A DNA stretch of 64,000 nt from the NCBI GenBank assembly GCA_021736785.1, contig JAIPFF010000004.1, positions 99,684 through 163,683 of the forward strand. The letters are read 5' to 3'. This document shows positions 56,566-64,000 of the stretch, in pieces. The DNA comes from Thiohalocapsa sp. (GTDB lineage: Bacteria; Pseudomonadota; Gammaproteobacteria; Chromatiales; Chromatiaceae). A program made the position numbers and the translations under genes. The stretch's first letter is position 1. The number at the start of each line of letters is the position of its first letter. Below the pieces are notes generated by a model. That model saw nothing but the letters and a program-made list of their open reading frames with translations. It ran no database searches and was not told the DNA's origin.

Positions 56566-57152
56566 CAGTCGGGCGTGTGGGTGTGAACCGCACCCTCGGC
56601 GGCGCCGAACAGCCGCCGCGATTCATGCGGCGCCAAATACGGAACCACCGCGGAGCCGGCAACGAATTCGTAATGGATGCCCTCGAAGCCGTGCGTCTTC
56701 ATCACCGAGCTCATCACCTTGCGATCGACGGTCAGCGGTACGTAAACCCGAGTGCCCTTCACCAGCGCGGGCCAGTGCTGATTGCCCAGCGCATGGCCGA
56801 GCTCGACGCAGGTCCGCAGCGCAAGCGTGTGAATCGGGTCGGCGGTGCCTTGCGCGCCGGCGTCTTCGCGCATCAGCCCGCCGAGCTCGATCACCATGAC
56901 GTCGCGCAGGCGGATGCGCGCCACCACCACCGCCGATGTCTCGGCGTCCCACAGCAGGACGTCGCCCTCGTGGATGAAGGTACCGCGGTCGAGCGAGACC
57001 GCAAGCTCCACGCCGCCGGCGGTGGACTTGCGGAAGCGGCTCTTCTGCGCCTCCCAATGATCGAGCTCCAGGATGTCGACCTTACCCGCGTCGACCCGAG
57101 ACGCCCATGCGGGCTCGGCGGCATTGCCGAGCACGTTCTCGATGAGAATCAC
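56565..57152 (-). CDS. ureE: urease accessory protein UreE
   Basis: UreE is a nickel metallochaperone. The protein has 195 residues. The C-terminal metal-binding domain has IHTLALRTCVELGHALGNQHWP with the conserved nickel-binding His. It ends in a short His-containing tail (HTHTPD), unlike the His-rich tail of Klebsiella UreE, so nickel storage capacity should be small. It is 10 bases downstream of ureC. Confidence 0.94.
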   Translation of the reverse strand: MILIENVLGNAAEPAWASRVDAGKVDILELDHWEAQKSRFRKSTAGGVELAVSLDRGTFIHEGDVLLWDAETSAVVVARIRLRDVMVIELGGLMREDAGAQGTADPIHTLALRTCVELGHALGNQHWPALVKGTRVYVPLTVDRKVMSSVMKTHGFEGIHYEFVAGSAVVPYLAPHESRRLFGAAEGAVHTHTPD

Positions 57153-57162
57153 TGCGCGGGCC

Positions 57163-58884
57163 TCAGCTGAAGAAGTACTTCTGATTCAGCGACACCGTGC
57201 GCAGCGGCTGCACGGTCGCGTGCACGCCGTCGACGGTGACGGCGAAGGTCTCCGGGTCCACCTCGATATTCGGCGTCCCCGAGTTGCGCACCATGTCGGC
57301 CTTGCCGATTTTGCGGGTGTTGCGGATCGGCTCGACCTGGCGCTGCAGGCCGAGGCGCTCCTTGATCCCCGTCTCGTAGGCCGCCGCCGAAACGAAGGTC
57401 AGGCCATTGTCGGCCCGAGCGAGCCCCATGGCGCCGAACATCGGCCGGTAGTAGACCGGCTGCGGCGTCGGCAGGGACGCGTTCGGATCGCCCATCAGCG
57501 ACCAGCTGATCATGCCGTTCTTGAGCACCAGCTTGGGCTTGGCGCCGAAGAAACCCGGCTCCCACAGCACCAAGTCCGCGACCTTGCCGACTTCCACCGA
57601 GCCCAGCAGGTGCGAGATGCCGTGCGCGATGGCCGGATTGATGGTGATCTTGGAGACGTAACGCAGGACGCGGAAGTTGTCGTTGCCCGGTGCATCCTCC
57701 GGCAGCTTGCCGCGTTGGGTCTTCATGGCGTCCGCCGTCTGGATGCAGCGCTGCCAGCACTCTCCGATACGGCCCATGGCCTGAGAGTCGCTGGAGAAGA
57801 TCGAGATCACGCCGAGGTCGTGCAGCACGTTTTCCGCGGCGATGGTCTCGGCCCGGATCCGGCTCTCCGTAAAGGCCACGTCCGACGGGATGTCCGGATT
57901 CAAGTGGTGGCAGACCATGATCATGTCGTACAACTCGGCCTGCGAATTGATCCCGTAGGGCAGCGTCGGATTCGTGGAGCCGGGCAGTACGTTCGGCAGG
58001 GCCGACACCTTGATGATGTCCGGCGCATGGCCGCCGCCGGAGCCCTCCGTGTGGAAGGAATGAATGGTGCGGCCCTCGAAGGCCGCAATCGAGTCCTCGA
58101 CGAAGCCGGATTCGTTGAGGGTGTCCGTGTGCATGCAGACCTGGACGTCCATCTCGTCGGCAACGGTGAGCGCCGAGCGCAGCACCGCCGGCGTGGTGCC
58201 CCAGTCCTCGTGGCATTTGAACCCGACCGCACCGGCCTCGACCTGCTCGACGAGCGCCGCTTTGCCGTGACCGTGTCCCTTTCCGAGGATGCCGATGTTC
58301 ATCGGCCAGCCCTCGAAGGCGCGCAGCATATTGCGGATATTGCCGGGCCCCGGCGTCACTGTCGTGGCGTTGGAGCCGTCCGACGGGCCGGTGCCGCCCC
58401 CGATCAATGTCGTGGTGCCGTTGGACAGCGCCGCCTCGGCCTGCTGGGGCGAAATAAAGTGGATATGCGAATCGATGCCCGCCGCTGTCAGGATCAAATG
58501 GGCGCCGGAGATGGCATCCGTCGCGAGCCCGCATTCGAGGCCCGGCGTAATGCCGTCCATTACGCGGGGATTGCCCGCCTTGCCGATCCCGCAGATGCGC
58601 CCGTCCTTGATGCCCACATCGGCCTTCACCACACCCAGCACTCCGTCGATGATAGTGACGTTGGTAATCACCAGATCAGGGGCGCCGCCGTCACGGGTGA
58701 GCTGGTTATCCATGCCCATGCCTTCGCGCATGCTTTTGCCGCCGCCGAAGACGATCTCGTCGCCGGACGGGCCGCGCAGATCGCGCTCTATCTCGACGAA
58801 GAGTCCGGTATCGCCCAGCCGGATGCGATCGCCGGTGGTCGGGCCGAACAGCCCCGCATGCTCTTGACGTGAAATCGTCGCCAT
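57163..58884 (-). CDS. ureC: urease subunit alpha
   Basis: This is the catalytic subunit, which hydrolyses urea to ammonia and carbamate in the cytosol. It has 573 residues. All nickel-site residues are visible: [10 protein letters not shown] (two His), [14 protein letters not shown] (carbamylated Lys), [34 protein letters not shown] (two His), the mobile flap [13 protein letters not shown] and SSDSQAMGR (Asp). No key residue is missing. It is third in the ureABCEFGD operon. Confidence 0.98.
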   Translation of the reverse strand: MATISRQEHAGLFGPTTGDRIRLGDTGLFVEIERDLRGPSGDEIVFGGGKSMREGMGMDNQLTRDGGAPDLVITNVTIIDGVLGVVKADVGIKDGRICGIGKAGNPRVMDGITPGLECGLATDAISGAHLILTAAGIDSHIHFISPQQAEAALSNGTTTLIGGGTGPSDGSNATTVTPGPGNIRNMLRAFEGWPMNIGILGKGHGHGKAALVEQVEAGAVGFKCHEDWGTTPAVLRSALTVADEMDVQVCMHTDTLNESGFVEDSIAAFEGRTIHSFHTEGSGGGHAPDIIKVSALPNVLPGSTNPTLPYGINSQAELYDMIMVCHHLNPDIPSDVAFTESRIRAETIAAENVLHDLGVISIFSSDSQAMGRIGECWQRCIQTADAMKTQRGKLPEDAPGNDNFRVLRYVSKITINPAIAHGISHLLGSVEVGKVADLVLWEPGFFGAKPKLVLKNGMISWSLMGDPNASLPTPQPVYYRPMFGAMGLARADNGLTFVSAAAYETGIKERLGLQRQVEPIRNTRKIGKADMVRNSGTPNIEVDPETFAVTVDGVHATVQPLRTVSLNQKYFFS

Positions 58885-58941
58885 GTCTCGGTGTCCTCCG
58901 GAATCGAACGGATCGGCGGATCAATGGGCGGATGAATCCGG

Positions 58942-59403
58942 TCAGGGCGTGCCCGTGCCCGACTTGCCGGACGACCGGAAGCCGCGCTCGGCGACGGCTT
59001 GCAAGCCCTTGCGCTTTTGTACCGACCCGAACTCGCCGGCGGTCGGGCCGTCGACCAGGTTGTTGAAGCCGTACACCTCCCTTTTTCCCGCATAGGGCAC
59101 CAGTTCGACGTCCCGCTCGTCGCCGGGCTCGAAGCGTAGCGCCGTTGACGCGGGAATATTCAGGTGCTGGCCGAAGGCCGCAGCCCGGTCGAATTCGAGC
59201 GCCCGGTTAACCTCGAAGAAGTGAAAGTGCGAGCCGACCTGAACCGGTCGGTCACCGGTATTGCGCACCGTCACCTTGGTCACGGGGCGTCCTTCATTGA
59301 AAGGCACCGGATCGGCCGCGCACACATATCCGCCGACGTCAACGTCCGCGGTGATCGGATCGACATCGGCCGCAACCACCGGCCCTGCTTTGACACCTGC
59401 CAT
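58942..59403 (-). CDS. ureB: urease subunit beta
   Basis: This is a structural subunit of 153 residues. The family core is [33 protein letters not shown] and ends [16 protein letters not shown]. It is somewhat longer than the usual 100-140 residues because of an N-terminal 30 residues and a Gly/Ser/Arg tail. It is separate from ureA, as in most proteobacteria. Confidence 0.97.
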   Translation of the reverse strand: MAGVKAGPVVAADVDPITADVDVGGYVCAADPVPFNEGRPVTKVTVRNTGDRPVQVGSHFHFFEVNRALEFDRAAAFGQHLNIPASTALRFEPGDERDVELVPYAGKREVYGFNNLVDGPTAGEFGSVQKRKGLQAVAERGFRSSGKSGTGTP

Positions 59404-59424
59404 TGCTACCCCCGATCAGCGCGT

Positions 59425-59727
59425 TTATTGAATCGGCGAATGCACGGTCACGAGACGGCTACCGTCGGTGAATACGGCCTCGACTTGAACCGACGGAATC
59501 AGATCGGCGACGCCGTCCATGACATCGTCTTTCGTCAGCACCCCGGCCGCTTCCTTCGTGACCTCTTCGATGGTCTTCCCCGAGCGGGCACCGTCGAGCG
59601 CAACCGAGGAAATGAGCGCCACGGCCTCCGGGTGATTCAGCTTCAGACCTTTGTCCCGACGCTTCTGGGCGACGTCGGCCATCATATAGACGAGAAGCTT
59701 GTCGAATTCCCGCGGGGTCAGGTGCAT
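59425..59727 (-). CDS. ureA: urease subunit gamma
   Basis: This is the smallest urease structural subunit, exactly 100 residues. [50 protein letters not shown] and the terminal LVTVHSPIQ are family hallmarks. It is the first gene of the urease operon, with the promoter expected in the 415-base gap upstream. Confidence 0.98.
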   Translation of the reverse strand: MHLTPREFDKLLVYMMADVAQKRRDKGLKLNHPEAVALISSVALDGARSGKTIEEVTKEAAGVLTKDDVMDGVADLIPSVQVEAVFTDGSRLVTVHSPIQ

Positions 59728-60142
59728 GACGATTCCTCATCAATCATGGACGAATAGATCGATCGCGGTGAAAGCCTAGCCTGCGGCGAGGCGCGCGAAT
59801 ACGGGGGACACCCCGATAATAATGAGCCGCAAGAAAGCTATTCTTAGCTGATGTCGCAGCGCCCAATCGAGTGGGTTAGCGCACGCATTCGCAGACGATT
59901 GCAAACACCCCGGCGGTCCACTAATCTCCGGATGCCGATGCAACTGTTCGATAGGCATCACGGACCCGCAAGGCCGCTGTCATCGATGCCGGCCGGGCGC
60001 CTCGCGTCGGCTGGCGGCAAACGGCCGCGCAGTGCGAGCGCACGCAAGGAAAGCGAAGTCATCCTTATCGCGGGCTGTCGATGTCGGTCGCTCTTGCGAC
60101 CGCCCGACGGCCCGATACCGACCGCGAGCTGCCCTGACCCTA
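59728..60142. other. divergent intergenic region, urease and Mrp operons
   Basis: 415 bases between divergent operons. No gene could be supported. An AT-richer stretch with AGCTA-TTCT-TAGCT around 59836-59850 may hold a urease promoter or operator. I see no clear sigma-54 or FNR site. Confidence 0.5.
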
Positions 60143-62017
60143 ATGGAAACCGATCGCGCCACCTCGGCGGAGGGCCGCGTGCCGCCGAAGCCCATTGCGG
60201 ACAAGACGATCCTGCTGGTCGTCGCGGCGTACGCGGTCGTCTTTGTGCTATTCGGACTCGTTGTCGATGGCCCGGCGAGGGTGCTCTCGGGACTACCCGA
60301 CATCCTGTTGTCCCGCGACACCCTGCTGACCGACTACATGGGCCTCGGCGGCATCGGCGCCGCCGTCGTCAACGCTGGCCTGCTGACACTCTGCGCCTGC
60401 CTGATCTATCTGATCACCGGTGCGCGCATGACCGGGGCGGCTGTCGCGGCGCTGTTTCTTGTGCTCGGGTTCGGGCTCTTCGGCAAGAATCTCCTCAACA
60501 TCTGGTTCATCGTCGCCGGCGTGCTGCTCTATTGCGGCGTCACGCGCCAGCGCTTCGCGGCCAATATCAACACCGCGTTCTTCGGCGTCGCCCTGGCGCC
60601 CATCGTCAGCGAAATTCTGTTCAGCACCACCCTGCCCTTCGAGATCAGCGTGCCGCTGGCCGTGGGCACCGGGTTGCTGATCGGCTTCATCCTACCCCCC
60701 GCCGCGGCCCAGTTGTTCCGGGCGCACGACGGCTTCGCGCTGTACAACATGGGCTGGACGGCCGGTCTGGTCGGCACGCTGATCGTCGCCCTGTACGCGT
60801 CCTACGGCTTCGTCGCCGAGCCTGTGTTCATCTGGACGACCGGTAACAACCTGCTGCTCGGCAGCTTTCTCGGCTTTGTCTTTCTGTCGATGGTCCTGCT
60901 CGGGCTCATCCTCGATCGCGGCGCGGTCCGGCACTTTCGGCAAGTGCTGCGCGAGCCGGGGCGCTCGCCGAGCGACTTTATTGCAGGCGCCGGCTTCGGC
61001 GCGACCCTGGTGAATATGGGCTTGAGCGGCTCGGTCGGACTGGCCTACGTCCTCGCCGTCGGCGGCGATCTCAACGGCCCGACCATCGGCGCGCTGCTGT
61101 CCATCGTCGGCTTCGCTGCTTTCGGCAAGCATCCGTTCAATATCATCCCGATCATGGCAGGCGTCTTTCTCGCCTCGGTGCTCAAGCCCTGGGGCGCGGC
61201 CGACCCCGGCGCCCTGCTGGCCGCCCTGTTCGGGACGAACCTGGCGCCCATCGCCGGATCCTTCGGCTGGCACTGGGGAATCGTCGCGGGATTCGTGCAC
61301 TCGTCCGCCGCGCTCAGCGTCGGCATCGTCCACGGCGGCCTGAACCTCTACAACAACGGTTTCGCGGCCGGCATCGTCGCCGCGATTCTGGTCCCGGTCA
61401 TTGTCGCGATTCGCTCGCGCCGGGAGCGCGCGACGACTTCGGCGGCCGCCGCGCACGAGCCGGTGCGCGAGCAGGCCACACCCTCCGCTGCGCGTCTCGC
61501 GACGGCAGCGCTGACGCGCGGACTCGGTTTTCTCGGATTCTGGCTGCTGCTCTCGGCGCCGGATGTCGCGGCCGTGCTGACCGACCCCATCGCCGCGGCC
61601 CCCGATCTGCTCATCGCTCTATCGGCCAGCGTCGCCGCGACTTGGGTCAGCCTCAGGCTCTTGCCGCCGGGGCCTCGGGCGCTGCGCCTCGTCCCGCTTC
61701 TGACCCTGGGCCGGCGCTTCCTAACCCAATCGGTGATGGCCGGTATCGATGTCGCCCGGCGGGTTTTCGACCCCCGGCTGCCGATCCGGCCGGGCCTCGT
61801 CGTCTACCGCACGCGCTTGCCCGACGCGCATCGGCAATCGCTCCTGGCAACCCTCTCGAGCGCCACACCGGGCTCTTTGGCGGTCGGGACCGATGCCGAC
61901 GGTCATCTTGTCTATCACGTCCTCGACACGCGCCAGCCGCTCGCCGAGGGCCTTGCCGCGGACGAGCGGCTGCTGCTGCGCGCTTACGGCGAAGACCGGG
62001 AGGACGACGACCGATGA
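60143..62017 (+). CDS. fusion of a duplicated DUF1576-like membrane domain with Mrp antiporter subunit E
   Basis: This is a single ORF of 624 residues. Residues 20-425 are a polytopic domain resembling DUF1576, built from two homologous halves: GxGAxxVNxGL at 70-80 and 284-294, FGKNLLNI at 113-120 and FGKHPFNI at 327-334, FFGVALAPI and LFGTNLAPI, then HDGFALYNMGWTAGLVG and HGGLNLYNNGFAAGIVA. An Ala-rich linker (425-455) leads to an MrpE/MnhE domain (455-600, SLRLLPPGPRALRLVPLL, ATPGSLAVGTD, VYHVLD). MrpE is normally about 160 residues. The ATG at 60143 has no clear Shine-Dalgarno, so an upstream GTG is possible. It leads the mrp operon. Confidence 0.8.
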   Translation: METDRATSAEGRVPPKPIADKTILLVVAAYAVVFVLFGLVVDGPARVLSGLPDILLSRDTLLTDYMGLGGIGAAVVNAGLLTLCACLIYLITGARMTGAAVAALFLVLGFGLFGKNLLNIWFIVAGVLLYCGVTRQRFAANINTAFFGVALAPIVSEILFSTTLPFEISVPLAVGTGLLIGFILPPAAAQLFRAHDGFALYNMGWTAGLVGTLIVALYASYGFVAEPVFIWTTGNNLLLGSFLGFVFLSMVLLGLILDRGAVRHFRQVLREPGRSPSDFIAGAGFGATLVNMGLSGSVGLAYVLAVGGDLNGPTIGALLSIVGFAAFGKHPFNIIPIMAGVFLASVLKPWGAADPGALLAALFGTNLAPIAGSFGWHWGIVAGFVHSSAALSVGIVHGGLNLYNNGFAAGIVAAILVPVIVAIRSRRERATTSAAAAHEPVREQATPSAARLATAALTRGLGFLGFWLLLSAPDVAAVLTDPIAAAPDLLIALSASVAATWVSLRLLPPGPRALRLVPLLTLGRRFLTQSVMAGIDVARRVFDPRLPIRPGLVVYRTRLPDAHRQSLLATLSSATPGSLAVGTDADGHLVYHVLDTRQPLAEGLAADERLLLRAYGEDREDDDR

Positions 62018-62379
62018 GCGCGTTTCTCTTCGCAGCGGCGGTCTTGGTGCTGGTCATGGTCTCCATCGGGCTCGCACGGCTGCTGCGCGGCGCGCAGCCG
62101 CTGGATTGGGTGATGGCGGCTCAATTGCTCGGTACCGCCGGCATCGCCGCGCTGCTGTTGGCCGGCACCGCCGCGTCTACCCCCGGCGCTGTCGATCTGG
62201 CGCTACTGCTCGCGCTGCTCGCGGCCTTCGCGACCATGGCCTTCGCGGCAAACCATCGCACCGGCGCCGCGCGCAGCCCGGAAACGGCGGCACAAGCCGG
62301 TGCCGCGGAGGCCGACAATGTCCGCCGGCCGGCCTCCCCGTCCCCCGGCGGCAGCGCGGACGGGAGCCCCGAGCAATGA
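62014..62379 (+). CDS. mrpF: Na+/H+ antiporter subunit F
   Basis: This is a small membrane subunit of the Mrp/Mnh multisubunit Na+/H+ antiporter, with about three helices in its first 85 residues (ARLLRGAQPLDWVMAAQLLG is the family core). A 36-residue Ala/Ser/Pro/Gly tail extends beyond the usual end, for 121 residues in all. Its start overlaps the previous stop as ATGA. Confidence 0.85.
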   Translation: MSAFLFAAAVLVLVMVSIGLARLLRGAQPLDWVMAAQLLGTAGIAALLLAGTAASTPGAVDLALLLALLAAFATMAFAANHRTGAARSPETAAQAGAAEADNVRRPASPSPGGSADGSPEQ

Positions 62380-62705
62380 CCTTGGCGCTGGATCTGCTCA
62401 CCGTCGCCGCCGTCTCCCTCGGGCTCGTCATGTTTCTGGCGGGTGTCGTCGGGCTGATTCGCCTGCCGGACCCGCTGTCGCGGCTGCACGCGCTGACCAA
62501 GGCCGATAATCTCGGGCTGGGGTTGGTCATCCTGGGCCTGCTGGCGCAGGCGGACTGGCCGTTCGGCGCCCTCAAGCTCATCGCCCTCTGGCTGCTGGTC
62601 GTGCTGAGCGGCAGTGTCGCCGGCCAGTTGCTCGCATCGACCCAGCGAGACCTGCTCGACGCCCGGCCCAAAGGGGATCCCGACCGGAACGAGGGCTCGG
62701 GATGA
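62376..62705 (+). CDS. mrpG: Na+/H+ antiporter subunit G
   Basis: This is the Mrp subunit G, 109 residues with three helices. The family opening GLVMFLAGVVGLIRLPDPLSRLHALTKADNLG is complete. It overlaps mrpF by four bases (ATGA) and is followed by mrpB with the same overlap, so the subunits are co-translated. Confidence 0.93.
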   Translation: MTLALDLLTVAAVSLGLVMFLAGVVGLIRLPDPLSRLHALTKADNLGLGLVILGLLAQADWPFGALKLIALWLLVVLSGSVAGQLLASTQRDLLDARPKGDPDRNEGSG

Positions 62706-63700
62706 TGACCGCCATCGACTTCGGGCTCGCCGCCGACCTGATACTTGCCGTCTCGATACCGGGGATGGCGCTCTGGCTGATCCTCACCCGAGAGCGCTTC
62801 CGTGCCGTTGTCGGGTTCATGATCTACGGGCTGTTCGTCGCGCTGGCCTGGATGCGCCTGGGCGCCCCCGATGTGGCCCTGACCGAGGCCGCCATCGGCG
62901 GCGGCCTGGTCGGCTTGCTGCTGCTGGGTGCACATGCGCGCGTGCCCCCGGACCCGACACCACCCGGACGGCGCTGGCCGCTCCATGTGCTGGCGGCCTT
63001 ATTGTCCGGCGCCGTTGCGGCAGGCCTGGCGGCGGTCGTCCTGATGCTGCCCGATCCCGCGCCGTCGCTGGCCGCGACCGTTGCCGACGCGCTGCCGGCC
63101 ACGGCAATGGACAACCCGGTGACCGCGGTCTTGATGGCTTTCCGGGCGGTCGATACCCTGCTCGAAACCGTTGTGCTGGTGCTCGCGTTGATCGCGTTCT
63201 GGTCACTGGTCCCCGAAGGCGCCTGGAGCCAGCGCCCCACCTGGCTGTCGCTGGCGCGGCCGGCCCCGGCGCTGGTGCTGCTGGCGCGACTGCTGCCCCC
63301 GTTCGGCCTCCTGGTCGCGGTGCACTTGTTCTGGATCGGCACCAGCCAGCCCGGCGGCAAGTTCCAGGCCGGCGCCTTGCTCGCGGCGCTCTGGGCCCTG
63401 ACCATGATCGCCGGCCTGAGCCGTCCGCCGGCGCCGGTGCGGCGCCTGCCGAGGCTGCTGGCGGTGATCGGGCCCGCGGTGTTCTTCGCCGTCGGACTCG
63501 CCGGCATTTGGCTGGCCGGCGACTTCCTGGCCTACCCGAGCGGGCTCGAAAAGCCGCTGATCCTGCTGATCGAGGCCGTGCTGATGCTCTCGGTGGGTGC
63601 CGCGCTCGGGCTCGTGCTGGCCGGACTGCCGCCGGCCGCCCAGACGCCGGCGGTAAGCGCCGACGACGGCGGCCGCAGCCGAGCGGAGCCGCGGTCATGA
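62702..63700 (+). CDS. mrpB: Na+/H+ antiporter subunit B with MbhD-like N-terminus
   Basis: This is a 332-residue membrane subunit joining two modules. The N-terminal part (FRAVVGFMIYGLFVALAWMRLGAPDVALTEAAIG) is the MbhD/DUF4040 domain often found at the C-terminus of MrpA. The C-terminal part (about 190-310) is MnhB-like, with LLARLLPPFGLLVAVHLFWIGTSQPGGKFQAGALL. This arrangement means MrpA, if present downstream, may lack its own C-terminal domain. ATGA overlaps link it to both neighbours. Confidence 0.88.
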   Translation: MMTAIDFGLAADLILAVSIPGMALWLILTRERFRAVVGFMIYGLFVALAWMRLGAPDVALTEAAIGGGLVGLLLLGAHARVPPDPTPPGRRWPLHVLAALLSGAVAAGLAAVVLMLPDPAPSLAATVADALPATAMDNPVTAVLMAFRAVDTLLETVVLVLALIAFWSLVPEGAWSQRPTWLSLARPAPALVLLARLLPPFGLLVAVHLFWIGTSQPGGKFQAGALLAALWALTMIAGLSRPPAPVRRLPRLLAVIGPAVFFAVGLAGIWLAGDFLAYPSGLEKPLILLIEAVLMLSVGAALGLVLAGLPPAAQTPAVSADDGGRSRAEPRS

Positions 63701-64000
63701 GCGCGGCAACACTCTATGCGTTGGTCGGTGCGGTGCTGGTCGGAGTCGGACTCTATGGCCTGATCGTCGGCGCCGGCGCCCTGCGCAAGTTGATCGCCTT
63801 CAATGTGCTCGGCAGCGGCGTCTTCCTGACTTTCGGCGTCATCGCCCGCCGCGGCGCCGGGGCCGGATTCAGCGGTGATCCGGTGCCGCAGGCGCTGGTC
63901 ATCACCGGGCTGGTGGTCGCCTTCGCCGCGACGGCACTGACGGTCGGGCTGCTGGTGCGGCTGGCCGAGGTCTCCGGCCGCGGCGACGTCGACGGCGACC
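63697..64000 (+). CDS. mrpC: Na+/H+ antiporter subunit C (partial, 3' end off window)
   Basis: This is the NuoK-like subunit of the Mrp antiporter. 101 codons are present, with LIAFNVLGSGVFLTFGVIARRG and PVPQALVITGLVVAFAATALTVGLL, which are typical of MrpC/MnhC. It overlaps mrpB by four bases and runs off the window, so the mrpD and mrpA genes should follow. Confidence 0.92.
   Translation, partial: MSAATLYALVGAVLVGVGLYGLIVGAGALRKLIAFNVLGSGVFLTFGVIARRGAGAGFSGDPVPQALVITGLVVAFAATALTVGLLVRLAEVSGRGDVDGD

Noticed and set aside
57073..58872. 599-codon open frame opposite ureC
   Set aside because: It is a complete shadow of a clear urease gene; composition is typical of antisense frames in GC-rich DNA.

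Overview
This 64 kb window comes from a GC-rich gammaproteobacterial chromosome. The surE-pcm-nlpD-rpoS cluster, the aroA-cmk-rpsA-ihfB run, tamAB, pldA and smr all point to Gammaproteobacteria. The cbb3 oxidase, octaheme cytochrome, Mrp antiporter and acidic RpoS N-terminus would suit a respiratory, possibly salt- or alkali-adapted member such as Ectothiorhodospiraceae or other Chromatiales. That last placement is inference. No rRNA, tRNA, CRISPR, prophage or insertion sequence was recognised.

Layout. 1-2189 (-): cbb3 oxidase ccoN and ccoO (partial). 2511-6332 (-): the stationary-phase cluster surE, pcm, a 27-codon ORF, nlpD and rpoS, with a perfect FNR-type palindrome between nlpD and rpoS. 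6485-12934 (+): Smr protein, a large MscK/MscM-type channel, exopolyphosphatase and an SCP2-like protein. 13458-15754 (+): a membrane-anchored octaheme cytochrome c coupled to a cytochrome b. 16234-20747 (-): ihfB, rpsA, cmk, aroA. 20954-24717: a flavoprotein disulfide oxidoreductase convergent with a BarA-like hybrid kinase. 25087-27432 (+): a secreted phytase-like beta-propeller protein with a possible Pho box. 27470-27832 (-): an orphan HipB-like regulator with a perfect operator. 28000-31874 (-): a MurE ligase, an M14-like lipoprotein and an amino-acid/dicarboxylate symporter.

32315-44368 is a mixed envelope and metabolism region: PRC-barrel/EF-hand protein, DUF3611 protein, patatin plus GntP permease, small membrane and lipoproteins, an Anbu protease, GltS, TerB, an alpha/beta hydrolase, a Rap1a-like protein and a glycine-zipper lipoprotein. 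44411-53041 holds tamB/tamA (-), then pldA and a lipase (+). 53141-59727 (-) is a complete urease operon (ureABCEFGD) with a urea transporter. Divergent from it, 60143-64000 (+) is an Mrp Na+/H+ antiporter operon. Its first gene fuses an internally duplicated multi-membrane-spanning domain (resembling DUF1576) to MrpE, and its last gene, mrpC, runs off the window.

How the parts fit together. Urease makes ammonia and raises pH, and Mrp exchanges Na+ for H+, so the two divergent operons could serve a shared pH or ion homeostasis role. ccoNO, the octaheme cytochrome and an FNR-like site upstream of rpoS suggest a respiratory life across oxygen gradients. The least described item is the DUF1576-like/MrpE fusion. 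Next are the candidate FNR site at rpoS, the orphan HipB-like regulator with its operator, and the MurE/M14-like/symporter group.
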